Assembly: GCA_900313185.1 (NCBI GenBank)
Contig: OMQI01000047.1
Coordinates: 1 to 20,321, forward strand
Source of the DNA: an uncultured Rhodospirillaceae bacterium
GTDB lineage: Bacteria > Pseudomonadota > Alphaproteobacteria > RF32 > CAG-239
Length of the DNA stretch: 20,321 bases
Direction of reading: 5' to 3'
Shown here: positions 5,873-14,568 of the stretch, piece by piece
Numbering within the stretch: the first letter of the stretch is position 1
How the letters are laid out: each line of letters opens with the position of its first letter
Notes under the pieces: generated by a model
What the model saw: only the letters and a program-made list of their open reading frames with translations
Told to the model about the DNA's origin: nothing
The model's database searches: none
Position numbers and translations under genes: made by a program

Positions 5873-8211
5873 TGATTTCTTGGTGGAAGAAATGGTTTAG
5901 CAGACAATCACTGACTTTCAGATTGAGCATCAGCATCCTCACCAGCGTATTTATATGTGGAGTGGGGTTGTTGTTTTTTACGGCTCAATACTATTTACCA
6001 AAAGTCAGACAAAGGATGGATGACTTTGCCGGTTTCAAATTACAAAACGAGATAAAAAATATTTCGGCGGTTGTAAATGAAACTCAGGATGCCACTTTGA
6101 CTATGAAAAACACCTTGATAGAATTACAAACCACAGAAGTTACTTTGTTTAGGCATCTCTTACAATCGGCCTTGAAAACGTTAAATTATGATGAATCTGA
6201 TACTTCTCACGCATGGATTTATGTTTTTCCGGATGGTAATGTTAAGACCGGAACCTTGTATTCTGCGATAATAGACAAAGGAGAGTTTATATTTACCAAG
6301 CATGAAGTTGATGATTTTTATCGGATTTATCCGTGGTTTAAGAAGGTTCCTAAGGAAGAAAAATTTTTCTGGTCGGAACCTTACCGAGACGAAGAGATTG
6401 CTGGAAAGCCGTGGGTTGCCAGTAATTTATTGCCATTTAAATTTGTCGGCTCTGATGAGTTTAACGGTTTGGTGGCAATTTCGGTAGATTTGCAAAAGCT
6501 CAAAGGCGAAATCAATAACAATACTGATGAATTATACGGGCAATCGCTTCTTATATCTAATGACGGTTTATATGTTTCGCATCCGAATCCGGATATAGAA
6601 TTGAAAAAGACTATTTATGATTTAGCCAAGATGTATAATTTACCGGAATTGAATGTGGCAGGCTTCAAGCTCAAAGACGGAATTTCCGGCAGTATAGAAA
6701 TGAAAAATTCATCGGTTTTTGGTAAGCCGGTTATATTCTTTTATGCTCCGATTCCTGATTTGAATTGGGGAATGTGTATGGTTTTTTCAATGGATGATTT
6801 TTTCTTGCCATTTAAAGAATTTCACATCAAAGCCGTTGGGGCAATGCTGTTATTTTTGCTGGTTTTGTTCGTTTTTATCAGTTGGATTTGCCATCGTTCT
6901 ACCAAGCCGTTGCTTGATTTAAGTAAAATTGCTTTACAATATGGTGATGGTGATTTCTCAGGCAAACTTCCGGAAAGTAAGTCTGATGATGAAATCGGTA
7001 TTATGACCGAAGCTTTCCATAAAATGCGTGATAATTTGCTTGCACATATTGAAATGGTCAAAACAGCGGCAATTGATGCACAGAAAAATCAGAGTGAACT
7101 GGAAATCGCCCGCAATATTCAGCAATCAGCATTGCCGGTTAATTTTCCGTGTCACGGAGTTTTTGAGGTATGTGCTTATATGAAGCCGGCACGCCACGTG
7201 GGTGGGGATTTTTATGATTTCTTCTTTGTGGGCGAAGATAAATTTGCTGTTTTGGTGGCCGATGTTTCCGGCAAAGGAATACCGGCGGCGTTGTTTATGA
7301 TGACAGCAAAAGCATTGATAAAAAACACGGCTAAATCAGGTATGGAAGTAGCGAAAGTATTTACTTTGGTCAATAATGAGTTATGCGAAGGTAATATAAC
7401 CGGTATGTTTGTCACTGCATTTTTAGCGGTGCTTGATTTGAAAAACGGGGTTTTGGAATATGTTAATGCCGGTCATAATCCTCCGTTTATATATGATGAA
7501 AGCGGTTATCATATGATGGAAGTAAAGCGCAATATGGTGTTGGGCGGACTTGATAATGTTCAATATGCTTCGGAGAAATTGCAAATGCGAAAAGGTCAGA
7601 GGATATTTTTATATACCGATGGTGTAAGTGAAGCACAGAATAAGTCGGGAGAATTTTATGGAGAGGAGCGTTTGCGTAAATCTTTGGAACAGGATATGCA
7701 ATCAACCCGACACACAATTTCTTGCGTGCAGAAAGATGTCAGCGATTTTGCAGATGGTGCGGAACAATCGGATGATATAACAATGTTGGAACTGCTTTAT
7801 TGTGGACTGGAAGAAGACTTGTTGGTAGTTAAGGCGGAAATTTCCGAAACCGCAAAAGTTTTGCAAACCGTCAGTGCTGATATGGAGGCAAAAGGCGTCT
7901 CTCCGGAGGGACAATCCAAAATTATGGTTGCTTGTGAAGAAATCTTTTCAAATGTTGCTCAATATGCATATAAAGACGGTGGGATGGTGCGTATTCGTTC
8001 CACGGTTGCCTACGGAAAATATTTGTTACGTTTCATAGATAACGGTTTAGCTTATAATCCATTGGAAAAGCCGGATCCGGATATTTCTTCCAAAGCGGAG
8101 GATAGGGATATAGGCGGTTTGGGTATTTTTATCGTCAAACAGATGATGAATGAAGTAAATTATGAGCGTATAGACGAGCAAAATATATTGACCGTCGGTG
8201 TTAAACTGTAA
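5872..8211 (+). CDS. Membrane sensor with HAMP, PP2C (SpoIIE) phosphatase and RsbW-type kinase domains
   Basis: This is a 779-residue signalling protein. In order: a membrane helix (about 18-38), a large periplasmic Cache-like sensor (about 40-318), a second helix (about 321-342), a HAMP domain (343-396), a linker with the typical EIARNIQQSALP, a PP2C/SpoIIE phosphatase (about 420-645) and a C-terminal GHKL/HATPase_c_2 kinase domain (about 655-779). The metal-binding acids of the phosphatase are in place: D446 and D449 (GGDFYD), D464 (ADVSGKG), D583 (YTDGVSEA) and D634-D635 (SDDITM). The kinase keeps E690/N694 (N-box), D723 (DNG) and GGLG at 748-751, so both halves look active. It should dephosphorylate and phosphorylate the STAS protein encoded just upstream. 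The architecture resembles Pseudomonas HsbR and Vibrio SypE, but with a transmembrane sensor instead of a receiver domain. Confidence 0.95.
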   Translation: MISWWKKWFSRQSLTFRLSISILTSVFICGVGLLFFTAQYYLPKVRQRMDDFAGFKLQNEIKNISAVVNETQDATLTMKNTLIELQTTEVTLFRHLLQSALKTLNYDESDTSHAWIYVFPDGNVKTGTLYSAIIDKGEFIFTKHEVDDFYRIYPWFKKVPKEEKFFWSEPYRDEEIAGKPWVASNLLPFKFVGSDEFNGLVAISVDLQKLKGEINNNTDELYGQSLLISNDGLYVSHPNPDIELKKTIYDLAKMYNLPELNVAGFKLKDGISGSIEMKNSSVFGKPVIFFYAPIPDLNWGMCMVFSMDDFFLPFKEFHIKAVGAMLLFLLVLFVFISWICHRSTKPLLDLSKIALQYGDGDFSGKLPESKSDDEIGIMTEAFHKMRDNLLAHIEMVKTAAIDAQKNQSELEIARNIQQSALPVNFPCHGVFEVCAYMKPARHVGGDFYDFFFVGEDKFAVLVADVSGKGIPAALFMMTAKALIKNTAKSGMEVAKVFTLVNNELCEGNITGMFVTAFLAVLDLKNGVLEYVNAGHNPPFIYDESGYHMMEVKRNMVLGGLDNVQYASEKLQMRKGQRIFLYTDGVSEAQNKSGEFYGEERLRKSLEQDMQSTRHTISCVQKDVSDFADGAEQSDDITMLELLYCGLEEDLLVVKAEISETAKVLQTVSADMEAKGVSPEGQSKIMVACEEIFSNVAQYAYKDGGMVRIRSTVAYGKYLLRFIDNGLAYNPLEKPDPDISSKAEDRDIGGLGIFIVKQMMNEVNYERIDEQNILTVGVKL

Positions 8212-8280
8212 TCAATAATATATCAGCCTGATTGAAAATTGATATTGAGAGCATATTTTTTGACTGTGAGGGAGGAAAAT

Positions 8281-8526
8281 ATGCTTAAGATTATCAAGTG
8301 GTTAATTTATGGTTTTATATTCATATTTTTGTGGCAAATATCGCAGGTGCTTGATGACAATCGTGAGCAGATGAGCGATGCTACTTTGCGTTTGAGTAAC
8401 AGTTTGGAAAACAGTGCGCAAGATATTATAAAACAGAGACAAAAGAGTATTGAAAATACTCAAAAAAATATAGCGGATTCGGTAAAACAAGTCAGCCAGC
8501 AATACATAAAAGAAATAATGAAATAA
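8281..8526 (+). CDS. Small membrane protein with long amphipathic helix
   Basis: I do not recognise this 81-residue protein. One membrane helix (about 3-22, IIKWLIYGFIFIFLWQI) is followed by about 55 polar residues rich in Gln, Ser, Asn and Lys with no Pro or Gly, predicted to be a continuous helix or coiled coil. GGGAGG (8270-8275) lies just before ATG 8281, which is therefore preferred to any upstream start. It follows the phosphatase/kinase gene by 69 bases on the same strand with no terminator between, so it may belong to the same transcript. Confidence 0.75.
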   Translation: MLKIIKWLIYGFIFIFLWQISQVLDDNREQMSDATLRLSNSLENSAQDIIKQRQKSIENTQKNIADSVKQVSQQYIKEIMK

Positions 8527-8629
8527 TATGCGTTTTTGAGGTGGATAAAAGGTAAAAAAAACTTTTTATTCGAGGGGTAATTTGCTATCTTGAATCAGTT
8601 TAATTTGTAAAGTGAAAAAGAGGTATAAA

Positions 8630-11431
8630 GTGACTGAAGAAATTCAAGAAAGCAATGTGATTAAAACCGATAATATTACCCCGACAATGATTTCCGAGGA
8701 AATGCGTCGAAGCTATTTGGATTATGCGATGAGCGTGATTGTTTCACGTGCGTTGCCGGATGCCAGAGACGGTATGAAACCGGTACACCGTCGTATCATT
8801 TACGGAATGTATGAAAACGGTTATGATTCCACCAAACCTTATCGTAAATCGGCACGTATCGTCGGTGATGTTATGGGTAAATATCACCCGCACGGTGACA
8901 GTTCTATTTATGAAGCAATGGTGCGTATGGCACAGCCTTTTTCAATGCGTGTTACCTTGGTTGACGGACAAGGAAACTTTGGTTCTATGGATGGTGACGG
9001 TGCTGCAGCTATGCGTTATACCGAAGCCAGATTGGCAAAGGTTTCGGCTTGCTTGACCGATAATCTGGATGAAGATACCGTTGACTTTATGCCTAACTAT
9101 GATGAGTCTTTGCAAGAACCGACAGTGTTGCCGGCTCGTTTCCCTAACTTATTGGTAAACGGCGGTAACGGTATTGCCGTCGGTATGGCAACCAATATTC
9201 CGCCGCATAATTTAGGTGAAGTAATTGATGCTTGTTGTGCATATATCGACAATCCGCAAATCAGCATTGAAGAACTTACACAAATTGTTCCGGGGCCTGA
9301 TTTTCCGACCGGAGGTTTGATTTTGGGGTATGGCGGGGCTAAGCAGGCTTATTTGACCGGACGTGGTTCGGTAATGATGCGGGCTAAGTGTTCAATTGAG
9401 GAAATCCGTAAAGACAAGGAAGCCATAATTATTCACGAAGTACCGTATCAGGTTAATAAGGCAAATTTGGTAGCACATATTGCCGAATTAGTTAAAGATA
9501 AACGTGTTGAAGGAATTTCCGATATCAGAGATGAATCCGATCGTCAGGGCGTACGTATCGTAATCGAAATCAAACGTGATTTCCAAGCCGACGTTATTTT
9601 GAACCAACTTTACAAATACACCGAATTGCAAACCAGTTTTGGTATGAATATGCTGGCTATTAACGGCGGTCGCCCGATGATGATGAATTTGCGTGACATT
9701 ATATCGACGTTTATTGAGTTCAGAGAAGAAGTGATTCGTCGCCGTACCATTTATCGTTTGAATAAGGCTCGTGACAGAGCGCATGTTTTGGTCGGTTTGG
9801 CAATTGCGGTTGAAAATTTGGATCCGGTAATTGAATTAATTAAGACAGCTCCTACACCGCAAGATGCCCGTGAAAGATTGATAAATACCGAATGGCAGGC
9901 CGGAAGTATAGCTTCTTGGGTTGATTTGATTGATGAGCCGGATCATAAGGTTGAAAACGGAATATATCGTTTGTCCGAAGATCAGGCTAAAGCTATTTTG
10001 GATTTGAAATTGCAACGTTTGACCGGTTTGGAACGTGATAAAATTCACGAAGAATTGGTTGAAATCGGTGCGGATATTAAAGAATTTCTTTCTATTTTAT
10101 CAAGCAGAGAAAAACTTTACGGCATTATGCGTGATGAACTGGTGGCGGTTAAAGATGAATATGCTACACCACGTTTGACACAGATTGAAGATATTGAATA
10201 TAATCAAGATATTGAATCGCTTATTCAACGTGAGGAAATGGTGGTTACCGTTACTGAAGAGGGTTACATCAAACGTGTTCCGCTGAGTGCATATAAAGCA
10301 CAAAAACGTGGTGGAAAAGGTAAGTCTGGTATGACCACTAAGGATGAAGATTTTGTTACTCGTTTGTTTGTGGCAAGCACGCATACGCCGGTATTGTTCT
10401 TCTCGAACAAGGGTATTGTTTATAAAATGAAAGTTTATAAACTTCCGCTCGGTTCGCCGACTTCTAAGGGTAAGCCGTTCGTTAACTTGTTGCCGTTAGT
10501 CAGCGGAGAAAATATTACGGCGATTATGAAGCTTCCGGAAAATGTGGAAGATTGCAAGAATCTGTCCATTGCTTTTGCTACATCATCGGGAAATATCCGT
10601 CGTAACAGTTTGATGGACTTTGTCAACGTTCAATACAACGGTAAGATTGCGATGAAGCTTGATGAAGGCGATAAGCTGATTAATGTTGCTATGTGCGATG
10701 AAAACAACGATATTATGTTAGCAACTCGTATGGGTAAATGTATACGTTTTCCGGTAACTGATGTTCGTGTGTTTGTAGGTCGTAATTCTACCGGTGTTCG
10801 CGGTATTAAGTTGGCGACCGGCGATGAAGTTATTTCAATGACAATGCTTAAGCATATTAAAGCAAGTGTAGAAGAGCGTGAGGAATACTTGAAAGTTTCC
10901 GGCGCAATGAAGAAAACCGACGCTGACAGCGGAACCGATACCTGTATTACCGCAGATCAGACCGGATTACTCAATTTGTTGAGTCCGGAACAGTTTGAAG
11001 AAATGCAGAAATTGGAAGAATTTATCTTAACGGTTACGGTAACCGGTTTCGGTAAACGTTCTTCTTCGTATGAATACAGAGTAACCGGTCGTGGTGGTTC
11101 CGGTATTGCCAATATTGAACTTTCTCCACGTAATAAAGAGGTAGTAAGTTCGTTCCCGATTACCGAGGACAAGGATATTATGATGGTAACCGACGGCGGT
11201 AAGTTAATCCGTATGCCGGTAGATGATATTCGTATCGCCGGTCGAAAGACACAAGGTGTTATTTTGTTCCGTACTGCCGATGATGAAAAGGTGGTATCGG
11301 TTACTAAATTGGACGCCGATGAAGGTGCAGATGAGGAAATTGATGAGGAAAATGATAATGTTGTCGATGTCGATAACGATAATTCTCCGGACATCGTAAC
11401 CGAGCCGAGAACAGGCGAGGTTGATGCTTAA
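8630..11431 (+). CDS. gyrA: DNA gyrase subunit A
   Basis: GyrA is the breakage-rejoining subunit of gyrase, which introduces negative supercoils using ATP hydrolysed by GyrB. At 933 residues it is slightly longer than the E. coli protein. The catalytic tyrosine is Y130 (AAMRYTEARL). The quinolone region reads HPHGDSSIYEAM with S91 and E95, the wild-type pair of many bacteria. The GyrA box is QKRGGKG (558-564), marking gyrase rather than topoisomerase IV. An insertion of about 45 residues between propeller blades (starting HIKASVEEREEYLK) matches alphaproteobacterial gyrases as I know them, and a strongly acidic tail ends the protein. The start is GTG 8630 with AGAGG six bases upstream; an earlier in-frame GTG at 8612 has no binding site. 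Confidence 0.98.
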   Translation: MTEEIQESNVIKTDNITPTMISEEMRRSYLDYAMSVIVSRALPDARDGMKPVHRRIIYGMYENGYDSTKPYRKSARIVGDVMGKYHPHGDSSIYEAMVRMAQPFSMRVTLVDGQGNFGSMDGDGAAAMRYTEARLAKVSACLTDNLDEDTVDFMPNYDESLQEPTVLPARFPNLLVNGGNGIAVGMATNIPPHNLGEVIDACCAYIDNPQISIEELTQIVPGPDFPTGGLILGYGGAKQAYLTGRGSVMMRAKCSIEEIRKDKEAIIIHEVPYQVNKANLVAHIAELVKDKRVEGISDIRDESDRQGVRIVIEIKRDFQADVILNQLYKYTELQTSFGMNMLAINGGRPMMMNLRDIISTFIEFREEVIRRRTIYRLNKARDRAHVLVGLAIAVENLDPVIELIKTAPTPQDARERLINTEWQAGSIASWVDLIDEPDHKVENGIYRLSEDQAKAILDLKLQRLTGLERDKIHEELVEIGADIKEFLSILSSREKLYGIMRDELVAVKDEYATPRLTQIEDIEYNQDIESLIQREEMVVTVTEEGYIKRVPLSAYKAQKRGGKGKSGMTTKDEDFVTRLFVASTHTPVLFFSNKGIVYKMKVYKLPLGSPTSKGKPFVNLLPLVSGENITAIMKLPENVEDCKNLSIAFATSSGNIRRNSLMDFVNVQYNGKIAMKLDEGDKLINVAMCDENNDIMLATRMGKCIRFPVTDVRVFVGRNSTGVRGIKLATGDEVISMTMLKHIKASVEEREEYLKVSGAMKKTDADSGTDTCITADQTGLLNLLSPEQFEEMQKLEEFILTVTVTGFGKRSSSYEYRVTGRGGSGIANIELSPRNKEVVSSFPITEDKDIMMVTDGGKLIRMPVDDIRIAGRKTQGVILFRTADDEKVVSVTKLDADEGADEEIDEENDNVVDVDNDNSPDIVTEPRTGEVDA

Positions 11432-11442
11432 GGTAAATAATC

Positions 11443-11470
11443 AAGAGCCTGACATCATGTCAGGCTCTTT
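11443..11470 (+). terminator. Strong hairpin after gyrA with weak T tract
   Basis: A perfect 12-bp stem (11443-11454 with 11458-11469, AAGAGCCTGACA and its complement) closes a three-base loop. The tail TTTGGTTTG is poor in uninterrupted T's, and the ribosome binding site of the next gene begins six bases later. It may be a partial terminator, or a stability or processing element. Confidence 0.65.
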
Positions 11471-11484
11471 GGTTTGAGGTAAAA

Positions 11485-12336
11485 ATGATTAAAAAATATC
11501 TGATTTTACTTTTGTTTTCTTTGTTTCCGTCAGTATCTGATGCCGGTTGGTTTTGGCAAAGCACAAATGCAGAAAAAACCGGTAATCGCTACAGCCAATC
11601 TTTTTATGCCGTTAAACAGGTAATGCTTGATAAGATATATTATGATCATCGGCAAACGCTTTATTGCAATGCGAAATTTGATAAATTTAAGCAAATCAGA
11701 GAGCTTGCCGGTTTTAAGTTACCGAATATTCGCAAAGTTGATTTTAAAGTTCACGATATTTCAACCGAAGAATTGCAACGTAAAGCCTCAAGAATGGAGT
11801 GGGAACATATTGTGCCGGCGGAAAACTTCGGACGAACTTTTAATGAATGGTCAGTAGGGCACAAGAATTGTGTTTCACACAAAGGTAAGCATTTTAAGGG
11901 GCGCAGTTGTGCCGAACAGGAAAGTGAATATTTTCGCTATATGTATACCGATATGTATAACCTTTATCCGTCTATAGGAGCCGTTAACTATTTGCGTTCA
12001 AACTTTAATTTTACGCAATTTAATCAAAGGGATAAAGTTAATAATTTATTTGGCAGTTGCCGATTGAAAATATCGCATAACAAAGTTGAACCGGACGACA
12101 GTGTTAAAGGTTTGATTGCCAGAACTTATTTTTATATGGAACAAACTTATCCTCGTTATAAAATAGGCGAACCGATGCGTGGAGTTTTGAAAACTTGGGA
12201 TAAAAAATATCCGGTAACTCATTGGGAATGTGAGAGAGCATATCGTATTGAGAAAGTTCAGGGTAATACCAATAAAATTGTAAAAGATAAATGCCAAGAT
12301 AAAGGATTGTATTGGGATAGCAAGGAAATGAGATAA
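11485..12336 (+). CDS. endA: Exported endonuclease I (EndA/NucM family)
   Basis: This is a secreted or periplasmic non-specific nuclease of 283 residues. A signal peptide (residues 1-20, cleavage after SDA) precedes the nuclease domain. The family's catalytic motif appears as RMEWEHIVPA with H108, followed by DMYNLYPSIGAVNYLRSN and, later, KGLIARTYFYM. Cysteines near residue 60 and beyond could form disulfides, which fits an exported protein. Such enzymes degrade extracellular DNA for nutrients or limit uptake of foreign DNA. GAGG five bases upstream supports the start. The stop overlaps the next gene by one base (TAATG), so endA, the transporter gene and tcdA look like one operon, although no promoter is visible between gyrA and endA. 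Confidence 0.93.
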   Translation: MIKKYLILLLFSLFPSVSDAGWFWQSTNAEKTGNRYSQSFYAVKQVMLDKIYYDHRQTLYCNAKFDKFKQIRELAGFKLPNIRKVDFKVHDISTEELQRKASRMEWEHIVPAENFGRTFNEWSVGHKNCVSHKGKHFKGRSCAEQESEYFRYMYTDMYNLYPSIGAVNYLRSNFNFTQFNQRDKVNNLFGSCRLKISHNKVEPDDSVKGLIARTYFYMEQTYPRYKIGEPMRGVLKTWDKKYPVTHWECERAYRIEKVQGNTNKIVKDKCQDKGLYWDSKEMR

Positions 12337-13223
12337 TGTGGTTTTTGTTTGTTGTTATTACCAGTTTATTTAATTGTGCATATTATTTCGGTAATCAAAT
12401 AGCCAAAGTATCCCCCAATGTCTTTATGTTTTATCGTGGAGCAGTTCCTACTCTGTTTTTATTACCGTTTTTGCCTTTTATCACATATGTAGGTGCTTGG
12501 CAATTTTATGTTTTATGTATTTTGCAGGGGCTTGTAATATCGTTTATAGATTATCGCAATTTCAAGGCAATGCGCACTTGGGGAGCGGAGGCGGTGTCAT
12601 CACTTCATCCGATTAGCATAGGAGCGGTGTTCTTGTTGTGGCTTATGATTAAGCCGATTATTTTAATCAATTATCTTGATGATTTATGGCGTTTTGGCGG
12701 GATTGTCATTGCTTTGGGCGGAATAATTTATGCCACGGCATCTTTTCAAAAATCTGAACACAGCAAGCAGATGTTGCAATATTTGTGGCCGTATTTTTTG
12801 GGAGCTGCTTTGTGTGATGTTATAAACAAGCTCTGTATGAGTTATGTAGTAAAAGAAACGGTATCATCAGCCAGCTGTTTGTATATTATGATTACCGGTG
12901 CGGTAGTGGCAATGCTTAATTTAATTATTTATGTAAAAAATAATAATAAAATCAATGAATTATATAATTTTTCTAATCTAAAATATTCATTTCTGATACT
13001 ATTATTGATAGGCTCAATGGTCAGTAAAAATTTTGCTATGTATAATGTGAGTAATCCGTCATTTGTGAGTGCTACACTTTATTTATATATTGTTTGGATT
13101 ATGTTGGTTGGAAAAGTTCTGCAAAAATTAGGAAAAAGCGGTAATTATCGCATATTGGATCGTAAAAAGGTTGTGATATTGTTGGTTTGCGCTATAGGTT
13201 TGGTGTTGCTGGATAATAAATAA
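12336..13223 (+). CDS. DMT-superfamily (EamA-like) transporter
   Basis: This is a 295-residue inner-membrane protein with about ten hydrophobic helices and few charged residues, arranged as the two five-helix halves of drug/metabolite transporters. The first half begins MWFLFVVITSLFNCAYYFGN and the second near LWPYFLGAALCDVINK. The fold is recognisable but the substrate cannot be read from sequence. It is translationally coupled to endA through a TAATG overlap, and tcdA starts ten bases after its stop. Codon usage is AT-rich in the segment 12920-13060, as is common for membrane proteins. Confidence 0.8.
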   Translation: MWFLFVVITSLFNCAYYFGNQIAKVSPNVFMFYRGAVPTLFLLPFLPFITYVGAWQFYVLCILQGLVISFIDYRNFKAMRTWGAEAVSSLHPISIGAVFLLWLMIKPIILINYLDDLWRFGGIVIALGGIIYATASFQKSEHSKQMLQYLWPYFLGAALCDVINKLCMSYVVKETVSSASCLYIMITGAVVAMLNLIIYVKNNNKINELYNFSNLKYSFLILLLIGSMVSKNFAMYNVSNPSFVSATLYLYIVWIMLVGKVLQKLGKSGNYRILDRKKVVILLVCAIGLVLLDNK

Positions 13224-13233
13224 GGAAATAAGT

Positions 13234-13932
13234 ATGGAAACACAGTTTTCGAGAACAGAAATATTGTTAGGCAAGGAAGCAACGGAAAAGCTACGCCGTT
13301 CAAGGGTAGCCGTTTTCGGTGTCGGAGGTGTCGGCGGATATGTGGTAGAAGCTTTGGCACGTGCGGGAATCGGAACACTTGATTTGATAGATGCAGATAA
13401 TGTGAATTTGAGTAATATTAATCGGCAAATTATCGCTTTGCACTCCACACTTGGAAAAGCCAAGGTTGAAGTTGCTGCGCAGCGAGTTAAAGATATAAAT
13501 CCCGATATAACAATTAACATTAATAAATGTTTTTATCTTTCTGAAAATAAAGAACAATTCTGTTTTTCTGATTATGACTATATTGCCGATGCAGTTGATA
13601 CAGTCAGTGCTAAAATCTCGTTGGTTGAAGAAGCATACAAGACAAAAACTCCGATTATCAGCGCAATGGGAGCCGGAAATAAACTTGAAGCCACCGCATT
13701 TAAGGTAGCAGATATAAGTAAGACTATGGTTTGTCCACTTGCTAAAGTAATGAGACGTGAATTGAGGAATCGTGGTATTAATCATTTGAAAGTGGTTTAT
13801 TCCGAAGAAAAGCCTCATAAATCTTTATTGGACGAAGAACAAAAAGTTGTTGGCAGTGTGTCGTTTATTCCTCCTGTTGTCGGTCTGATTATGGCCGGTG
13901 AAATAATTAAGGATTTGTTAGAAATAAATTAA
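13234..13932 (+). CDS. tcdA: tRNA threonylcarbamoyladenosine dehydratase (ThiF/MoeB superfamily)
   Basis: This E1-like ATP-dependent enzyme would cyclise t6A37 in tRNAs to ct6A. The 232-residue protein starts METQFSRTEILLG, typical of TcdA/YgdL. It has the nucleotide-binding GVGGVGG loop (29-35), the LIDADNVNLSNINRQ segment containing the Arg and Asp used for adenylation, and DAVDTVSAKISL. The C-terminal VVGSVSFIPPVVGLIMAGE stretch is also diagnostic of the YgdL branch rather than ThiF or MoeB. The protein is somewhat shorter than the E. coli one, mainly at the C-terminus. AAGGAA before the ATG supports the start. It is the last gene of the endA-transporter-tcdA group, and no hairpin terminator follows. 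Confidence 0.92.
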   Translation: METQFSRTEILLGKEATEKLRRSRVAVFGVGGVGGYVVEALARAGIGTLDLIDADNVNLSNINRQIIALHSTLGKAKVEVAAQRVKDINPDITININKCFYLSENKEQFCFSDYDYIADAVDTVSAKISLVEEAYKTKTPIISAMGAGNKLEATAFKVADISKTMVCPLAKVMRRELRNRGINHLKVVYSEEKPHKSLLDEEQKVVGSVSFIPPVVGLIMAGEIIKDLLEIN

Positions 13933-13978
13933 TATTTTTTCAATGTTTTTTGTGTATAGATAAAAATAGAAACATAGA

Positions 13979-14007
13979 TTGAAAATGATATGAAGTGTTT
14001 TTAATCT
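13979..14007 (+). promoter_or_regulatory. Probable promoter of the flavoprotein gene
   Basis: TTGAAA (13979-13984) and TAATCT (14002-14007) are separated by 17 bases. The predicted start near 14014 leaves only about 12 bases before the ATG at 14026, just enough for the GAGGAA site (14013-14018), so the assignment is less secure than the others. Confidence 0.4.
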
Positions 14008-14025
14008 GCAGCGAGGAAATAAAAG

Positions 14026-14568
14026 ATGTCTAAAAAAGTATTAATTATATCATCCAGTTTTCGTTTACAGAGCAATTCGGATATTTTGGCACACGAAGCG
14101 CAAAGAGGCGCTATAGAAGCCGGTAATGATGTTGAATTTGTTAATCTCAAGGGCAAAAATATAAATTCCTGTCTCGGTTGTATGACTTGCCAAAAAACGC
14201 TCAGATGCGTGCAAGATGACGATATGAGAGAACTTGTGGAAAAAGTGCGGAAAGCGGATGTGTTGATTTTTGCTACTCCGATTTATTTCTATGAGATGAG
14301 CGGGCAGATGAAAACATTTTTGGATAGATGTTATCCTTTATATCCGGGAGATTATAATTTCCGAGATGTATATATTATCACTGCATCACGAGCTTCGGCA
14401 ACCCATACTTCGGATACGGCAACGATGGGGCTTTTGGGGTGGATAACCTGTTTTGAAAAAGCTAATTTAGCCGGTATGGTTATAGGAGCCGGTGTGCTTG
14501 GGCCAAATGAAGTGTCGGAGCATCCTGACTTGTTGGAACAAGCTTATGAAATGGGTAAAAATTTGTAA
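14026..14568 (+). CDS. Iron-sulfur flavoprotein / flavodoxin-fold NAD(P)H-dependent reductase
   Basis: This is a 180-residue cytoplasmic protein with a flavodoxin-like fold. The FMN-binding start is LIISSSFRLQSNS (6-18), and ATPIYFYEMSGQMKTFLDR is the second flavin loop of the NADPH-dependent FMN reductase family. Four cysteines, C49, C52, C55 and C61, form the compact CX2CX2CX5C motif that holds a 4Fe-4S cluster in the archaeal iron-sulfur flavoprotein Isf. It is therefore probably an electron-transfer flavoprotein rather than a plain FMN reductase. GAGGAA upstream supports the start. The 3' end overlaps the start of the following hydrolase gene by 23 bases. Confidence 0.85.
   Translation: MSKKVLIISSSFRLQSNSDILAHEAQRGAIEAGNDVEFVNLKGKNINSCLGCMTCQKTLRCVQDDDMRELVEKVRKADVLIFATPIYFYEMSGQMKTFLDRCYPLYPGDYNFRDVYIITASRASATHTSDTATMGLLGWITCFEKANLAGMVIGAGVLGPNEVSEHPDLLEQAYEMGKNL

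Noticed and set aside
8563..8591. Possible gyrA promoter (TTTTTA, 17 bases, TATCTT).
   Set aside because: The -35 match is too weak to list; transcription may also come from further upstream.
5407..8629. Search for a sigma factor, anti-sigma factor or FlgM-like target near the partner switch.
   Set aside because: None is encoded in the window; neighbouring genes are a lipoprotein, a small membrane protein and gyrA.
8891..8914. Glu instead of Asp at the second quinolone-resistance position of GyrA (E95, E. coli D87).
   Set aside because: SxxxE is the wild-type pairing in many bacteria, for example Staphylococcus, so this is not evidence for resistance.
10957..11394. A 145-codon open frame antisense to the end of gyrA.
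   Set aside because: It is low in complexity (Ser/Thr-rich), mirrors gyrA codon bias, and has no promoter or family resemblance.
13300..13818. A 172-codon open frame antisense to tcdA.
   Set aside because: tcdA has all its family motifs on the plus strand; the antisense translation is Cys/Ile/Phe-rich with no recognisable domain.
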